NCBI GenBank assembly: GCA_022769565.1
Contig: JALEJQ010000027.1
Span: forward strand, 1-50,728
DNA length: 50,728 nt
DNA from: Oscillospiraceae bacterium
Lineage (GTDB): Bacteria; Bacillota; Clostridia; Oscillospirales; Ruminococcaceae
Reading direction: 5' to 3'
A program made the position numbers and the translations under genes. Numbering within the stretch: the stretch's first letter is position 1; each line of letters begins with the position of its first letter. The notes beneath the pieces are model-generated. The model saw nothing but the letters and a program-made list of their open reading frames with translations. It searched no databases and was not told where the DNA came from. Shown piece by piece: positions 1 to 8,282 of the stretch.

Positions 1-2
1 AT

Positions 3-197
3 TTTGTGTGTCCGCCTGCATATGAGACGGGGAAAGTGCTGTTCAGACCATCCGAAACGATAAGACTTACGCTTTTCTCCGAAATGACCGATGAAAAAAA
101 AACTGCGGTAACTATCAATGCCGATATTATCTTTTTTATGCTCATTTCTTTTTCCTTCCTGTTTTTGACTATGCTGATATTATTAAATAACATTTAA
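3..197 (+). CDS. Possible C-terminal fragment of a membrane protein, cut by the window start
   Basis: The frame is open from the first bases of the window and ends with TAA at 195-197. The last 25 or so residues form a hydrophobic segment (FFMLISFSFLFLTMLILL) after a charged stretch (MTDEKKTAV), which looks like a C-terminal membrane anchor. The GTG at position 6 has no ribosome binding site, so if the frame is real the start lies upstream of the window. No family is recognised. A chance open frame in AT-rich DNA cannot be excluded. Confidence 0.3.
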   Translation, partial: FVCPPAYETGKVLFRPSETIRLTLFSEMTDEKKTAVTINADIIFFMLISFSFLFLTMLILLNNI

Positions 198-311
198 TGT
201 AATTATATTTGTCATTTTTAGGTAATGTTATTCATTTTATTTTTTTGGGATAGAAAAAAACAGTACAGATTTCATTTAAAAATGTCAAATAAGCGTTTAC
301 GCTTGATCTGC

Positions 312-339
312 TTGACAAACTGCAAAAGCCTGTGATAAA
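312..339 (+). promoter_or_regulatory. Sigma-A type promoter
   Basis: TTGACA at 312-317 is followed after 16 bases by GATAAA at 334-339, with a TGTG just before it that resembles an extended -10. It would start a transcript near 346 and leave a leader of about 180 nt before the gene at 525. Confidence 0.55.
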
Positions 340-345
340 ATTTGT

Positions 346-520
346 ATTGTGATCATAAGTACTCATTATTTCAAGAAATTTTCCGCTGCAGCAAATGCAC
401 CCGTGAATTTGAGCGGAAGTCCGTTGTGCTGAAAAATTGAGGAACATCTTAGGGCTACGGGGCTTCTGCCGGATAATTCCCGGGTTCGGGTTGACGGGTT
501 TTACTGTTATAGAGAGGTGA
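346..520 (+). ncRNA. Candidate structured leader RNA of unknown class
   Basis: This stretch between the promoter and the gene at 525 has no coding frame in its own direction and is clearly richer in GC than its AT-rich surroundings. Possible helices are TTCCGC with GCGGAA, CAGCA with TGCTG, and a long-range ACCCGT (near 399) with ACGGGT (near 496). I checked from memory for TPP, c-di-GMP, THF, T-box, SRP and tmRNA signatures and recognised none. It could be a riboswitch-like leader, a 6S-like RNA or only a long untranslated region. Confidence 0.3.
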
Positions 521-524
521 AAAA

Positions 525-746
525 ATGATTGACTTTGAAAAATGGGATAAAGCTGTTGATGATGCCAACACATTTTATAAGAAAAAGAAAGTCAGAGTGA
601 TCGAAACCGACGGAACAGTATTTGAAGGATTGTGCGGCGGATATTGCGAAGATGAAGACTCCAATGAGATTGCCTGTTGGGCGATAAGTGCAGGGGGGTG
701 TAAATTTCTTCAAGAAGATGTTGAAAAAATTGAATTTGTTGATTAA
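525..746 (+). CDS. Small SH3/LSm-like hypothetical protein, 73 aa
   Basis: A 73-residue soluble, acidic protein. The ATG at 525 is preceded by GAGAGGTG at good spacing. The N-terminal third is helical and charged (FEKWDKAVDDANTFYKKKK). The rest looks like a small beta barrel: KVRVIETDGTVFEG, then a short acidic loop, then ISAGGCKFLQEDVEKIEFV. That pattern recalls the LSm/SH3-like single-domain proteins common in Firmicutes, often annotated only as hypothetical. It has its own promoter, a long leader and a terminator, so it is monocistronic. Function unknown; the fold is inferred. Confidence 0.75.
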   Translation: MIDFEKWDKAVDDANTFYKKKKVRVIETDGTVFEGLCGGYCEDEDSNEIACWAISAGGCKFLQEDVEKIEFVD

Positions 747-774
747 GCACTCTGAACAAGGGTGCTTTTATTTT
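745..774 (+). terminator. Rho-independent terminator
   Basis: AAGCAC at 745-750 pairs with GTGCTT at 762-767, followed by a T-rich tail. It starts at the stop codon of the 73-aa gene. Confidence 0.7.
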
Positions 775-872
775 ACCCCAAAAAAGATAGGTAAATGTAA
801 ATGCAGAAAATGCCGTGTTTTCTTGTGCGTAATGACGTTTCTTAAAAAATTATAAATATTAGCGCAAAGTTA

Positions 873-901
873 TTGCAAATCTTAATAAAATGTAGTATAA
901 T
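873..901 (+). promoter_or_regulatory. Sigma-A type promoter
   Basis: TTGCAA at 873-878, a 17-base spacer, and a perfect TATAAT at 896-901. It fits transcription of the gene at 1011 with a leader of about 100 nt. Confidence 0.65.
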
Positions 902-1010
902 CTTAATAAACAATTTGTAAATATTGTATATAGTCGAATCTTACAGATTTTTAGGATATTCAGCAAATCAGAGAGGAGGTCTGCTTCCGCAGCGGAGGCA
1001 TGATAAGTTT

Positions 1011-1784
1011 ATGCAGGTACATCAGGAAAAGAAAACTGCAAAATTCAGAATATCATTTATCTTTCTTTTTATATTTGCCAGCTTTGCAGCTTGCTTTGCA
1101 CTTTATATGCGCAGCGATTCCGATGGCGCAGTTCCTTCTGTGAAAACCGTGGAAGAGGAGAAAGAAGCTTCCACGGGTGAAAGCTATGAGGCTGACGGCT
1201 CGGCTGTAAAGAGCGTTGTAAACCCCGTGCCGTTGGGAAAAAAAGCAGACGAAACATACTTCGACAGCGCTGCATTTATCGTAATGAACCAGCTGAACGG
1301 ACTTGCCGATTATAAGGTCGTTCCCAAAGAAAATATGCTGTCGGGTGACTTTCTGCTTGAAGAACTGAGCACCGAGACCGAGAGCTTTATCAACGGAAAC
1401 AGCTTTGAAAATTACTATATTATGGCAGGAATAAACGACCTGGACAACATCGGGGCAGGTCTTGACGGTCTGAAACGTCTGACCGATGCCATTGCCGAAA
1501 AAAATCCGGATGCAGGAGTTTATATCCTTTCGCTTATGCCCGTAACGGCAAAGTTAGAAAACGACAGCGTTTCTAATGTGAAGATAAGCGCTTTTAACTC
1601 GGAATTGCTTGAATTTGCCAACGAAAACGGTGTCCATTACCTCGACCTTAATACTTATTTTGTTGGAAACGACGGCAAACTGCCCGAAACAAAGACAGAA
1701 AGCGTTGGCAACAGGCTTAAAAGAGATGTATACCTTGAAATAGGCGATTATCTGCTTACCCATATTGCGGATAAAAAATCGTAA
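1011..1784 (+). CDS. Membrane-anchored SGNH-hydrolase-like protein with lost catalytic residues
   Basis: 257 aa from the ATG at 1011, which has GGAGG about a dozen bases upstream; an in-frame extension to 924 lacks a ribosome binding site. Residues 14-33 are a transmembrane anchor, followed by an acidic low-complexity linker to about residue 75. The rest resembles the clostridial SGNH/GDSL lipase-like family: block III (YYIMAGINDLDNIG, 135-148) and the strand YILSLMP are clear. Where the family has FIGDS, this protein has FIVMN (89-93), and where it has a DG.H block it has VGNRL (232-236). The nucleophile, Asp and His therefore all appear replaced, which suggests a pseudo-enzyme outside the membrane. 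The substrate or partner is unknown. It stands alone, upstream of pyrH. Confidence 0.7.
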   Translation: MQVHQEKKTAKFRISFIFLFIFASFAACFALYMRSDSDGAVPSVKTVEEEKEASTGESYEADGSAVKSVVNPVPLGKKADETYFDSAAFIVMNQLNGLADYKVVPKENMLSGDFLLEELSTETESFINGNSFENYYIMAGINDLDNIGAGLDGLKRLTDAIAEKNPDAGVYILSLMPVTAKLENDSVSNVKISAFNSELLEFANENGVHYLDLNTYFVGNDGKLPETKTESVGNRLKRDVYLEIGDYLLTHIADKKS

Positions 1785-1820
1785 AAATGATAAATAAACG
1801 GAAAAATTTTTGTTCGGCAC

Positions 1821-1849
1821 TTTACATATCCAATAAAATATAGTAAAAT
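1821..1849 (+). promoter_or_regulatory. Probable sigma-A promoter for pyrH
   Basis: TTTACA at 1821-1826, a 17-base spacer and TAAAAT at 1844-1849, about 45 bases before the pyrH start. Confidence 0.45.
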
Positions 1850-1893
1850 AAAAAAGATACAGGTCTTATTAATGGCGTAAAGGAGAATTGTAT

Positions 1894-2613
1894 ATGTCTG
1901 ACGAACCAAAGTATAAAAGAATCCTGCTTAAACTCAGCGGAGAGGCTCTTGCGGGAGATAAAAAGATGGGACTTGATTATGCCACGATCACTCCTATCTG
2001 CGAAAGTATAAAAAAATGTGCGGATGCCGGAGTTGAAATAGGCATTGTCGTAGGCGGCGGAAACTTCTGGAGAGGCCGTTCAAGCGGAGCAATGGACAGA
2101 ACAAGAGCCGACCATATTGGTATGCTTGCCACAACTATGAACGCTCTTGCCGTAGCCGATGTGCTGGAATCCCTCGGAACGAACGTAAGAGTGCAGACGG
2201 CTATCGCAATGCACCAGGTAGCGGAACCCTATGTCCGCAATAAGGCTGTGCGCCACCTTGAAAAGGGCAGGATAGTTATTTTCGGCTGCGGAACGGGAAA
2301 TCCCTTCTTTTCCACAGATACGGCTTCGACACTGAGAGCTGCCGAGATAGGAGCCGATATTGTACTTAAAGCCACAATGGTTGACGGTGTTTACGATAAA
2401 GACCCCAACAAATATCCCGATGCCGTTAAGTATGACGAACTCAGCTTCAACGATATCCTTGTAAAAAATCTTGCTGTAATGGACAGCACAGCCGCTTCCA
2501 TGTGCAAGGACAACAATATTCCAATTATTGTGTTCGATCTTAGCCGCCCCGACAATATTTATGACGCTTGCATGGGCAAAAAGGTCGGAACTATCGTTAT
2601 TGACAGAAAGTAA
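1894..2613 (+). CDS. pyrH: UMP kinase
   Basis: Phosphorylates UMP to UDP with ATP in pyrimidine nucleotide synthesis; a cytoplasmic hexamer of the amino acid kinase fold. The protein is 239 aa, normal for the family. KLSGEAL near residue 13, GGGNFWRG near 54, [12 protein letters not shown] near 135 and DGVYDKDP near 167 are the phosphate- and substrate-binding signatures. I chose the ATG at 1894 because AGGAG sits 8 bases before it; an in-frame TTG at 1888 is too close to that site. It heads the pyrH-frr-uppS run. The usual rpsB-tsf pair is not upstream here. Confidence 0.97.
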   Translation: MSDEPKYKRILLKLSGEALAGDKKMGLDYATITPICESIKKCADAGVEIGIVVGGGNFWRGRSSGAMDRTRADHIGMLATTMNALAVADVLESLGTNVRVQTAIAMHQVAEPYVRNKAVRHLEKGRIVIFGCGTGNPFFSTDTASTLRAAEIGADIVLKATMVDGVYDKDPNKYPDAVKYDELSFNDILVKNLAVMDSTAASMCKDNNIPIIVFDLSRPDNIYDACMGKKVGTIVIDRK

Positions 2614-2696
2614 ACTTTTTATTCCGCTGCGATTTACGGCAAAGGCAGCCGGAAATTAAATAAAAAAACATTTTATGCCGTGAAAAGGAGTATATT

Positions 2697-3251
2697 ATGA
2701 ACGAACAGGTTAAAACAGCCCAGGAAAAAATGGAAAAATGCTTGAAGAGCCTCGAACATGAGCTTTCTACCGTAAGAGCCGGCAGAGCAAATCCCGGCGT
2801 GCTTGACAAGGTCGTTGTAGATTATTACGGAACTCCTACGCCTGTACAGCAGATGGCTGCAATTTCCGTTTCAGAAGCAAGAACTCTTGTTATCCAGCCT
2901 TGGGACGCTACTCAGCTCAAAGCTATCGAAAAAGCTATCCTTAATTCCGATATAGGCATCACACCCACAAACGACGGCAAAGTCCTGAGACTTTCTTTCC
3001 CTCAGCCTACCGAGGAACGCCGCAAGGAGCTTGTTAAGCAGATAAAGAAGTACGGCGAAGAAGCTAAGGTAACAGTAAGAAACATCAGACGTGACGCTCT
3101 TGACAAGCTGAAGACCATGAAGAAAAACAGCGAGATCACCGAGGATGATATGAAGGATATCGAAAAGGATATTCAGAAGGTAACCGATAAGTTCTGCGAC
3201 AATGTTGACGCAACTATTGCAGACAAAGAAAAGGAAATTATGTCTATATAA
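2697..3251 (+). CDS. frr: Ribosome recycling factor
   Basis: Splits post-termination ribosomes together with EF-G. At 184 aa it has the standard length, with the two-domain pattern: a long three-helix bundle (ELSTVRAGRANPG near the N-terminus) and a central beta domain (YYGTPTPVQQMA, then VLRLSFPQPTEERRKELVKQ). The ATG has AAAGGAG upstream. The stop overlaps the uppS start (TAATG), so the two are translationally coupled. Confidence 0.98.
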   Translation: MNEQVKTAQEKMEKCLKSLEHELSTVRAGRANPGVLDKVVVDYYGTPTPVQQMAAISVSEARTLVIQPWDATQLKAIEKAILNSDIGITPTNDGKVLRLSFPQPTEERRKELVKQIKKYGEEAKVTVRNIRRDALDKLKTMKKNSEITEDDMKDIEKDIQKVTDKFCDNVDATIADKEKEIMSI

Positions 3252-3961
3252 TGAGTGCGGATAAAAACATACTTCCCGTTCATATAGGCTTTATTATGGA
3301 CGGCAACGGCAGATGGGCAGAGAAAAAAGGTCTGCCCAGAACTGCCGGTCACGCAGAGGGTGCAAGAGCTTTTCGCCGAATAGCACGTTACTGCAAGAAG
3401 ATCGGTATAAAAAACATTACTTTCTACGCCTTTTCCACCGAAAACTGGAAACGTCCCCGTGAAGAGGTCAACGCAATAATGTCGCTTTTCATGCAGTATC
3501 TTGACGAGGCGGAGGATTTTGCCAAGGACAATACACGGCTTATTTTCCTTGGAGACAAGTCACCCTTTGATGCGAAGATGCGTGAGAGAATGGTTTATCT
3601 TGAAAAGGCTTCGGAAAATTTCGATGAAATGACCCTTGCCGTTGCAATGAATTACGGCGGACGGGACGACATTGTACATTCTGTAAAAAGAATTGCCGGA
3701 CTTGTAAAAAACGGCGATATTTCTTTGTCGGACATTGATGAAAGCCTTGTTTCAAGCCTTCTTTATACGGGAACTATGCCCGATGTCGACCTTCTTATAA
3801 GACCGGGCGGAGAAAAAAGAATTTCCAATTTCCTTATATGGCAGTCGTCTTATGCCGAATTTTATTTTACCGATGTTCTTTGGCCGGATTTTTCATCGGG
3901 AGAACTGGATAAAGCCTTGAAGGAATTTTCATCAAGGTCAAGAAGATTTGGCGGAGTATAA
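3251..3961 (+). CDS. uppS: Isoprenyl transferase (undecaprenyl diphosphate synthase)
   Basis: Condenses isopentenyl diphosphate onto farnesyl diphosphate to give the C55 lipid carrier for cell wall synthesis; peripheral to the membrane. 236 aa. HIGFIMDGNGRWA near residue 12 holds the catalytic Asp; RPGGEKRISNFLIWQ near 178 is the diphosphate-binding signature, with Gly where many homologues have Ser (RTSGE). The start codon overlaps the frr stop by one base. Confidence 0.96.
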   Translation: MSADKNILPVHIGFIMDGNGRWAEKKGLPRTAGHAEGARAFRRIARYCKKIGIKNITFYAFSTENWKRPREEVNAIMSLFMQYLDEAEDFAKDNTRLIFLGDKSPFDAKMRERMVYLEKASENFDEMTLAVAMNYGGRDDIVHSVKRIAGLVKNGDISLSDIDESLVSSLLYTGTMPDVDLLIRPGGEKRISNFLIWQSSYAEFYFTDVLWPDFSSGELDKALKEFSSRSRRFGGV

Positions 3962-4099
3962 CGTTTGCTTTTTTATGTTCGGAAGGCAATTTTGTATAAT
4001 TTTGTAAATTCTGCACTATACTGTAAAGTGACGGTCAATATTGATTTGTTATGCGGAGCTGTGTTTGTTCTGCTTCATTAAAATGGGAGAATAAATTGT

Positions 4100-4930
4100 A
4101 TGCTGACACGAATTTTAACGGCAATTGTAGGAATAACTATCGGCGTAATTGTCATTATTCTTTCAGACACGGTGGTTTTGGATATAGCCATTTCTGTATT
4201 GACGGTAGGTATCATTTATGAACTGCTGTCAAACTGCAAATGTCTGCAATATAAGATACACAGCGCCGTATGTTTCATTTTTGCGGCGGCGCTTCCGTTT
4301 CTGACTCATTACTGCAGCCAGAGCGTTATCTATATTTTTTCTGCGCTTTGCATTCTTGCTATGATGACAGGATATATTTTTTATCACAAGCAGCTCAACT
4401 TTGACAAGCTGTGCTTTATGATAGCTTCAACGATACTTTCGTCAATGGCGATGTGCTGTATGGTAAGATTAAAGAATATGGACAGCGTTCACGGAAAGTT
4501 TTTTGTTGTGATATGTCTTGCGGCTGCATGGCTAAGCGACGGCGCAGCTTATTTCGTGGGAACGTTTCTGGGCAAGCATAAGCTTTGTCCCGAGATCTCT
4601 CCGAAAAAGACCGTAGAAGGGGCAGTCGGGGGAGTAGTGGGAGGCACCCTTATTCTTCTGGCCTTTGTTGTAGTATATCAGCTTATTATGAAATACAACG
4701 GTCACGGATTCGATATAAACTATATTTGGGTGATATGCGTTGGACTTATAAGCGGAATACTCAGCATTATCGGCGACCTGTCCGCTTCGCTCATAAAGCG
4801 GCAGAATAATATCAAGGATTTCGGAAAGATAATGCCGGGTCACGGCGGTGTGCTTGACCGTTTTGACAGTGTACTTTTTGTTGCGCCGTTTATGGCATTG
4901 ACCTTTGAATATGTTAAGATGTTTAACTGA
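4100..4930 (+). CDS. cdsA: Phosphatidate cytidylyltransferase
   Basis: Makes CDP-diacylglycerol from phosphatidate and CTP, the branch point of phospholipid synthesis. 276 aa with about eight hydrophobic membrane segments. The C-terminal signature GDLSASLIKRQNNIKDFGKIMPGHGG...DRFDS is clear near residues 222-255. The ATG has GGGAGA upstream. A gap of about 140 bases separates it from uppS, so it may have an extra promoter. Confidence 0.96.
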   Translation: MLTRILTAIVGITIGVIVIILSDTVVLDIAISVLTVGIIYELLSNCKCLQYKIHSAVCFIFAAALPFLTHYCSQSVIYIFSALCILAMMTGYIFYHKQLNFDKLCFMIASTILSSMAMCCMVRLKNMDSVHGKFFVVICLAAAWLSDGAAYFVGTFLGKHKLCPEISPKKTVEGAVGGVVGGTLILLAFVVVYQLIMKYNGHGFDINYIWVICVGLISGILSIIGDLSASLIKRQNNIKDFGKIMPGHGGVLDRFDSVLFVAPFMALTFEYVKMFN

Positions 4931-4932
4931 TT

Positions 4933-4963
4933 ATCGGGGTATGCATTATGTGCATACCCTGAT
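4933..4963 (+). other. Intercistronic hairpin after cdsA
   Basis: GGGTATGCA at 4937-4945 pairs with TGCATACCC at 4951-4959, with ATC/GAT beyond it. There is no proper T-run, so it is more likely an mRNA-stabilising or partial terminator hairpin between cdsA and dxr. Confidence 0.5.
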
Positions 4964-5029
4964 ATTAATTTGAAAATATAACTGCGTTATTGCTGTAAAG
5001 TTATATCGCTTTATATATGGAGGCGGCGG

Positions 5030-6169
5030 ATGAAAACAATTTCTTTGATAGGTTCTACAGGTTCTATCGGCACTCAGACATTAGACGTATGCCGCAAGCA
5101 TAATATTAAAGTAAAGGCTCTGGCGGCAAAAAGCAATGTAAAGCTGCTGGCTGAACAGGCGCATGAGTTTTCGGCGGAGTATGTCTGCATTTATGACGAG
5201 GACAAATACCGTGAGCTTAAAATTCTTATGTCTGATACGGGCGCAGAGATAGCCTGTGGGATGGACGGCTTGTGTAAAGCTGCAGAGCTTGACGGCATAG
5301 ACCTCTTTGTAAATTCCGTTGTGGGTATGGTGGGTCTGCTTCCTACGCTTAAGGCTGTTGAAGCAGGGAACGACGTTGCTCTTGCAAATAAGGAAACACT
5401 TGTTGCCGGCGGAGCAATTGTAATGAAAGCCGCACGGGATAAAAACGTGAATATTTATCCCATTGACAGCGAACATTCGGCTATTTTTCAATGCTTGCAG
5501 GGAAACAGCAGAAAACAGCTCAGAAAGATCATTCTTACAGCGTCCGGAGGTCCTTTTTTCGGAAAAACCAAGGCGGAGCTGCGGAATGTAACGGTGGAGC
5601 AGGCTCTTGACCACCCCAACTGGAGCATGGGAAGCAAAATAACGATAGATTCTGCCACACTTATGAACAAGGGCTTGGAATTTATCGAGGCAAAATGGCT
5701 TTTTGACGTTTCTCCCGATAATATTGAAATAGTTGTTAACAGGGAAAGCGTTTTGCATTCGGCTGTGGAGTATGACGACCATTCGGTCATTGCCCAGCTT
5801 GGTACGCCGGATATGAAGATACCTATTCAGTATGCGCTTTTGTATCCGCAGCGTTTGGAATGTGATGTAAAGCCTTTATCCTTGACAGATTACGGAACTC
5901 TTACGTTTTATAAGCCCGATCTTGAGACCTTTGACTGTCTTTCCTCTTGTATCGAAGCCATAAAAAGAGGGGGAGCTTATCCTTGCATTGTCAACGGGGT
6001 GAATGAGGAAGCGGTGAGATTATTCCTTGAAAGGAAGATACCATTCCTTAAAATAGGGGAGCTTGTAAAGGAGTCGCTGTCGCACTTCAAGCCGTCGGAA
6101 ATAAATACATACTCCGATGTTACGGATGCGGATAAAGCGGCGAGAGAGTTTGTTCTTAGGAGAGTATAG
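5030..6169 (+). CDS. dxr: 1-deoxy-D-xylulose 5-phosphate reductoisomerase
   Basis: Second step of the MEP isoprenoid pathway: NADPH-dependent rearrangement and reduction of DXP to MEP. 379 aa, normal length. GSTGSIG at residues 6-12 is the nucleotide-binding loop; NKETLVAGG, DSEHSAIFQCL, TASGGPF and HPNWSMGSKITIDSATLMNKGLE are the metal- and substrate-binding blocks. The start has GGAGG directly upstream. Together with uppS and ispG it makes this an isoprenoid and envelope cluster. Confidence 0.97.
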   Translation: MKTISLIGSTGSIGTQTLDVCRKHNIKVKALAAKSNVKLLAEQAHEFSAEYVCIYDEDKYRELKILMSDTGAEIACGMDGLCKAAELDGIDLFVNSVVGMVGLLPTLKAVEAGNDVALANKETLVAGGAIVMKAARDKNVNIYPIDSEHSAIFQCLQGNSRKQLRKIILTASGGPFFGKTKAELRNVTVEQALDHPNWSMGSKITIDSATLMNKGLEFIEAKWLFDVSPDNIEIVVNRESVLHSAVEYDDHSVIAQLGTPDMKIPIQYALLYPQRLECDVKPLSLTDYGTLTFYKPDLETFDCLSSCIEAIKRGGAYPCIVNGVNEEAVRLFLERKIPFLKIGELVKESLSHFKPSEINTYSDVTDADKAAREFVLRRV

Positions 6170-6174
6170 ACCCG

Positions 6175-7215
6175 ATGAATACAGTTGTATCAATAATCAT
6201 AGCTATAGTTATTTTCTGCGTTATTATAATCGTACACGAATTCGGACATTTCTTTGTTGCAAAGCTGTGCGGCGTAAGGGTGGACGAATTTGCAATAGGA
6301 ATGGGACCTGCGATTTTCCGTAAACAGGGCAGGGAGACTCTTTTTACCGTAAGGCTTTTTCCCATAGGCGGATTTTGCTCAATGGGCGAGGACGAGGACA
6401 GGGAAGACCCCAATTCCTTCCGCAAAAAGCCTGTTGCCGCAAAAATGGCGGTGATCGTTGCAGGCGCATTTATGAACATCGTTCTGGGCTTCATAATTGT
6501 CCTGATCTCCTTTATTGTAAGCGGAAAGGGCATATCCTCAACTATTGTTTATTTTGCCGACGACGCAGTAAGTCCCGGATACGGACTTCAGCTTAACGAT
6601 ACCATAACCGAAATAAACGGCGTGAAAATTTTTACCGCACGGGATATAACCTATCAGTTAAGCAGCGATGAGGACGGCATAGTTGATTTTACCGTTAAGC
6701 GTAACGGGGAGAAGGTGGAGCTGAAAGACGTTCATTTCCCCATGACAGTTGATGAAGAAACGGGAAAGCAGACCCTTATGTACGATTTTAAGGTAATGTC
6801 CGAAAAGATAACCTTAAAGAACATAATCCCTTATACTGCCAAATCAACGGTGTATTACGCAAGAGTTGTCCTTATGTCACTGAAAGACCTTATAACGGGA
6901 AAATACGGAATAAACGACCTCCAAGGTCCCGTGGGCATTGTTTCGACCATAGGCACAACGGTGGCAGCCGCAGGATTTGACTGGGATTTTATTCTGCAAA
7001 TGGCTGCGCTTATTACAATAAATATAGGCATTTTCAATCTTCTTCCTATTCCTGCCCTTGACGGCGGAAGATTCGTTCTTCTTATTGTTGAGGCTGTAAG
7101 AAGAAAAACCATGAAAGCCGAAGTGGAGGGAATGATACACTTTGTAGGCTTTGCTCTGCTTTTGGTGCTTATGTTTGTTGTTACCTTTAACGATATTAAA
7201 AATCTGTTTGTTTAA
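6175..7215 (+). CDS. rseP: Site-2 intramembrane zinc metalloprotease (RIP)
   Basis: Cleaves substrates inside the membrane (anti-sigma factors, signal peptide remnants). 346 aa. HEFGH near residue 21 is the HExxH zinc motif in the first membrane segment. A single PDZ-like domain follows (SPGYGLQLNDTITEINGVK, about 124-142). The second metal site is NLLPIPALDGGR near 285 in a later membrane segment. The start is 5 bases after the dxr stop and its ribosome binding site (AGGAGAG) lies inside the end of dxr. In Bacillus the equivalent gene is called rasP. Confidence 0.95.
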   Translation: MNTVVSIIIAIVIFCVIIIVHEFGHFFVAKLCGVRVDEFAIGMGPAIFRKQGRETLFTVRLFPIGGFCSMGEDEDREDPNSFRKKPVAAKMAVIVAGAFMNIVLGFIIVLISFIVSGKGISSTIVYFADDAVSPGYGLQLNDTITEINGVKIFTARDITYQLSSDEDGIVDFTVKRNGEKVELKDVHFPMTVDEETGKQTLMYDFKVMSEKITLKNIIPYTAKSTVYYARVVLMSLKDLITGKYGINDLQGPVGIVSTIGTTVAAAGFDWDFILQMAALITINIGIFNLLPIPALDGGRFVLLIVEAVRRKTMKAEVEGMIHFVGFALLLVLMFVVTFNDIKNLFV

Positions 7216-7229
7216 TAACAGGAGGATGT

Positions 7230-8267
7230 ATGCGAGCTGTTAAACCTGTAAAGGTGAAAAACGTTACACTTGACGGGAAGCATATTTACGTTCAGTCTAT
7301 GCTAAGTGTACCGTCCTACGATATTGAGGGAAACGTTAAGCAGGCGGTAAGGCTTGAACAGGCAGGCTGCGAGATAATAAGAGTTTCCGTTCCTGACAAA
7401 AAAGCGCTGGAGCTTATCCCTGCCATAAAAAATAACGTAAATATCCCCCTTGTGGCTGATATTCATTTTGATTACAAACTTGCAATAGAAAGCGCTGAAA
7501 GAGGTATCGACAAAATAAGGATAAATCCCGGAAATATCGGCGATACGGAACGTATAAAGGCTGTTGCCGATATATGCAAAAAAATGGGCATCCCTATCCG
7601 CATAGGCGTAAATTCAGGCTCTCTTGAAAAGGAACTGCTTGAAAAATATGGCTCTCCAACGGCTGAGGCTCTTGTTGAAAGCGCACTTGGTCACGCAAAG
7701 CTGTTGGAAAACTGCGATTTTGACGATATTGTCATTTCTATCAAGTCTTCAAATGTAAACACTATGATAAAAGCCTACCGTCTGCTTGCCGAGCAATGCA
7801 GCTATCCGCTCCATCTTGGCGTTACCGAGGCAGGAACAGCGCATATGGGACTTATCAAATCTGCGGTGGGAATAGGCTCTCTCCTTTGCGACGGGATAGG
7901 TGAGACCATAAGAGTTTCTCTTACCGCCGACCCTGTTGAAGAAGTCTATGCCGCAAAGGACATTCTCAAAGCGATAGACAGAGGCAGCGGTCCAAGGCTC
8001 ATTTCCTGCCCCACCTGCGGAAGAACAAGGATAGACCTTATCGGACTTGCACGCAGAGTTGAAGAGGAGATAAGCAGGATAGACAAGGACATAACCGTTG
8101 CAGTTATGGGCTGCGCAGTAAACGGTCCGGGAGAGGCAAGAGAAGCCGACATCGGTATCGCAGGCGGCGACGGCTGCGCACTGCTTTTCAGTAAAGGAGA
8201 AATACTCAGGAAGATCCCCGAGGACAGAATACTTGAGGAGCTTCTTGCCGAGATAGAAAAAATTTAG
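7230..8267 (+). CDS. ispG: 4-hydroxy-3-methylbut-2-en-1-yl diphosphate synthase
   Basis: Reductive conversion of MEcPP to HMBPP in the MEP pathway, using a 4Fe-4S cluster. 345 aa. The N-terminal TIM barrel is seen in VQSMLSVPS, LVADIHFDYKLA and INPGNIG. The C-terminal cluster domain has CPTCGRTRIDL near 260 and MGCAVNGPGEA near 290, giving the three Cys ligands. GGAGG precedes the ATG. In Bacillus-type clusters proS often lies next; here polC follows directly. Confidence 0.97.
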   Translation: MRAVKPVKVKNVTLDGKHIYVQSMLSVPSYDIEGNVKQAVRLEQAGCEIIRVSVPDKKALELIPAIKNNVNIPLVADIHFDYKLAIESAERGIDKIRINPGNIGDTERIKAVADICKKMGIPIRIGVNSGSLEKELLEKYGSPTAEALVESALGHAKLLENCDFDDIVISIKSSNVNTMIKAYRLLAEQCSYPLHLGVTEAGTAHMGLIKSAVGIGSLLCDGIGETIRVSLTADPVEEVYAAKDILKAIDRGSGPRLISCPTCGRTRIDLIGLARRVEEEISRIDKDITVAVMGCAVNGPGEAREADIGIAGGDGCALLFSKGEILRKIPEDRILEELLAEIEKI

Positions 8268-8282
8268 GAGTTGTAAATTTCA

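Noticed and set aside
5081-5782. Long minus-strand open frame (233 aa) inside dxr
   Set aside because: It lies wholly opposite a gene with strong motifs, has no ribosome site and its translation resembles no protein; a shadow of codon bias.
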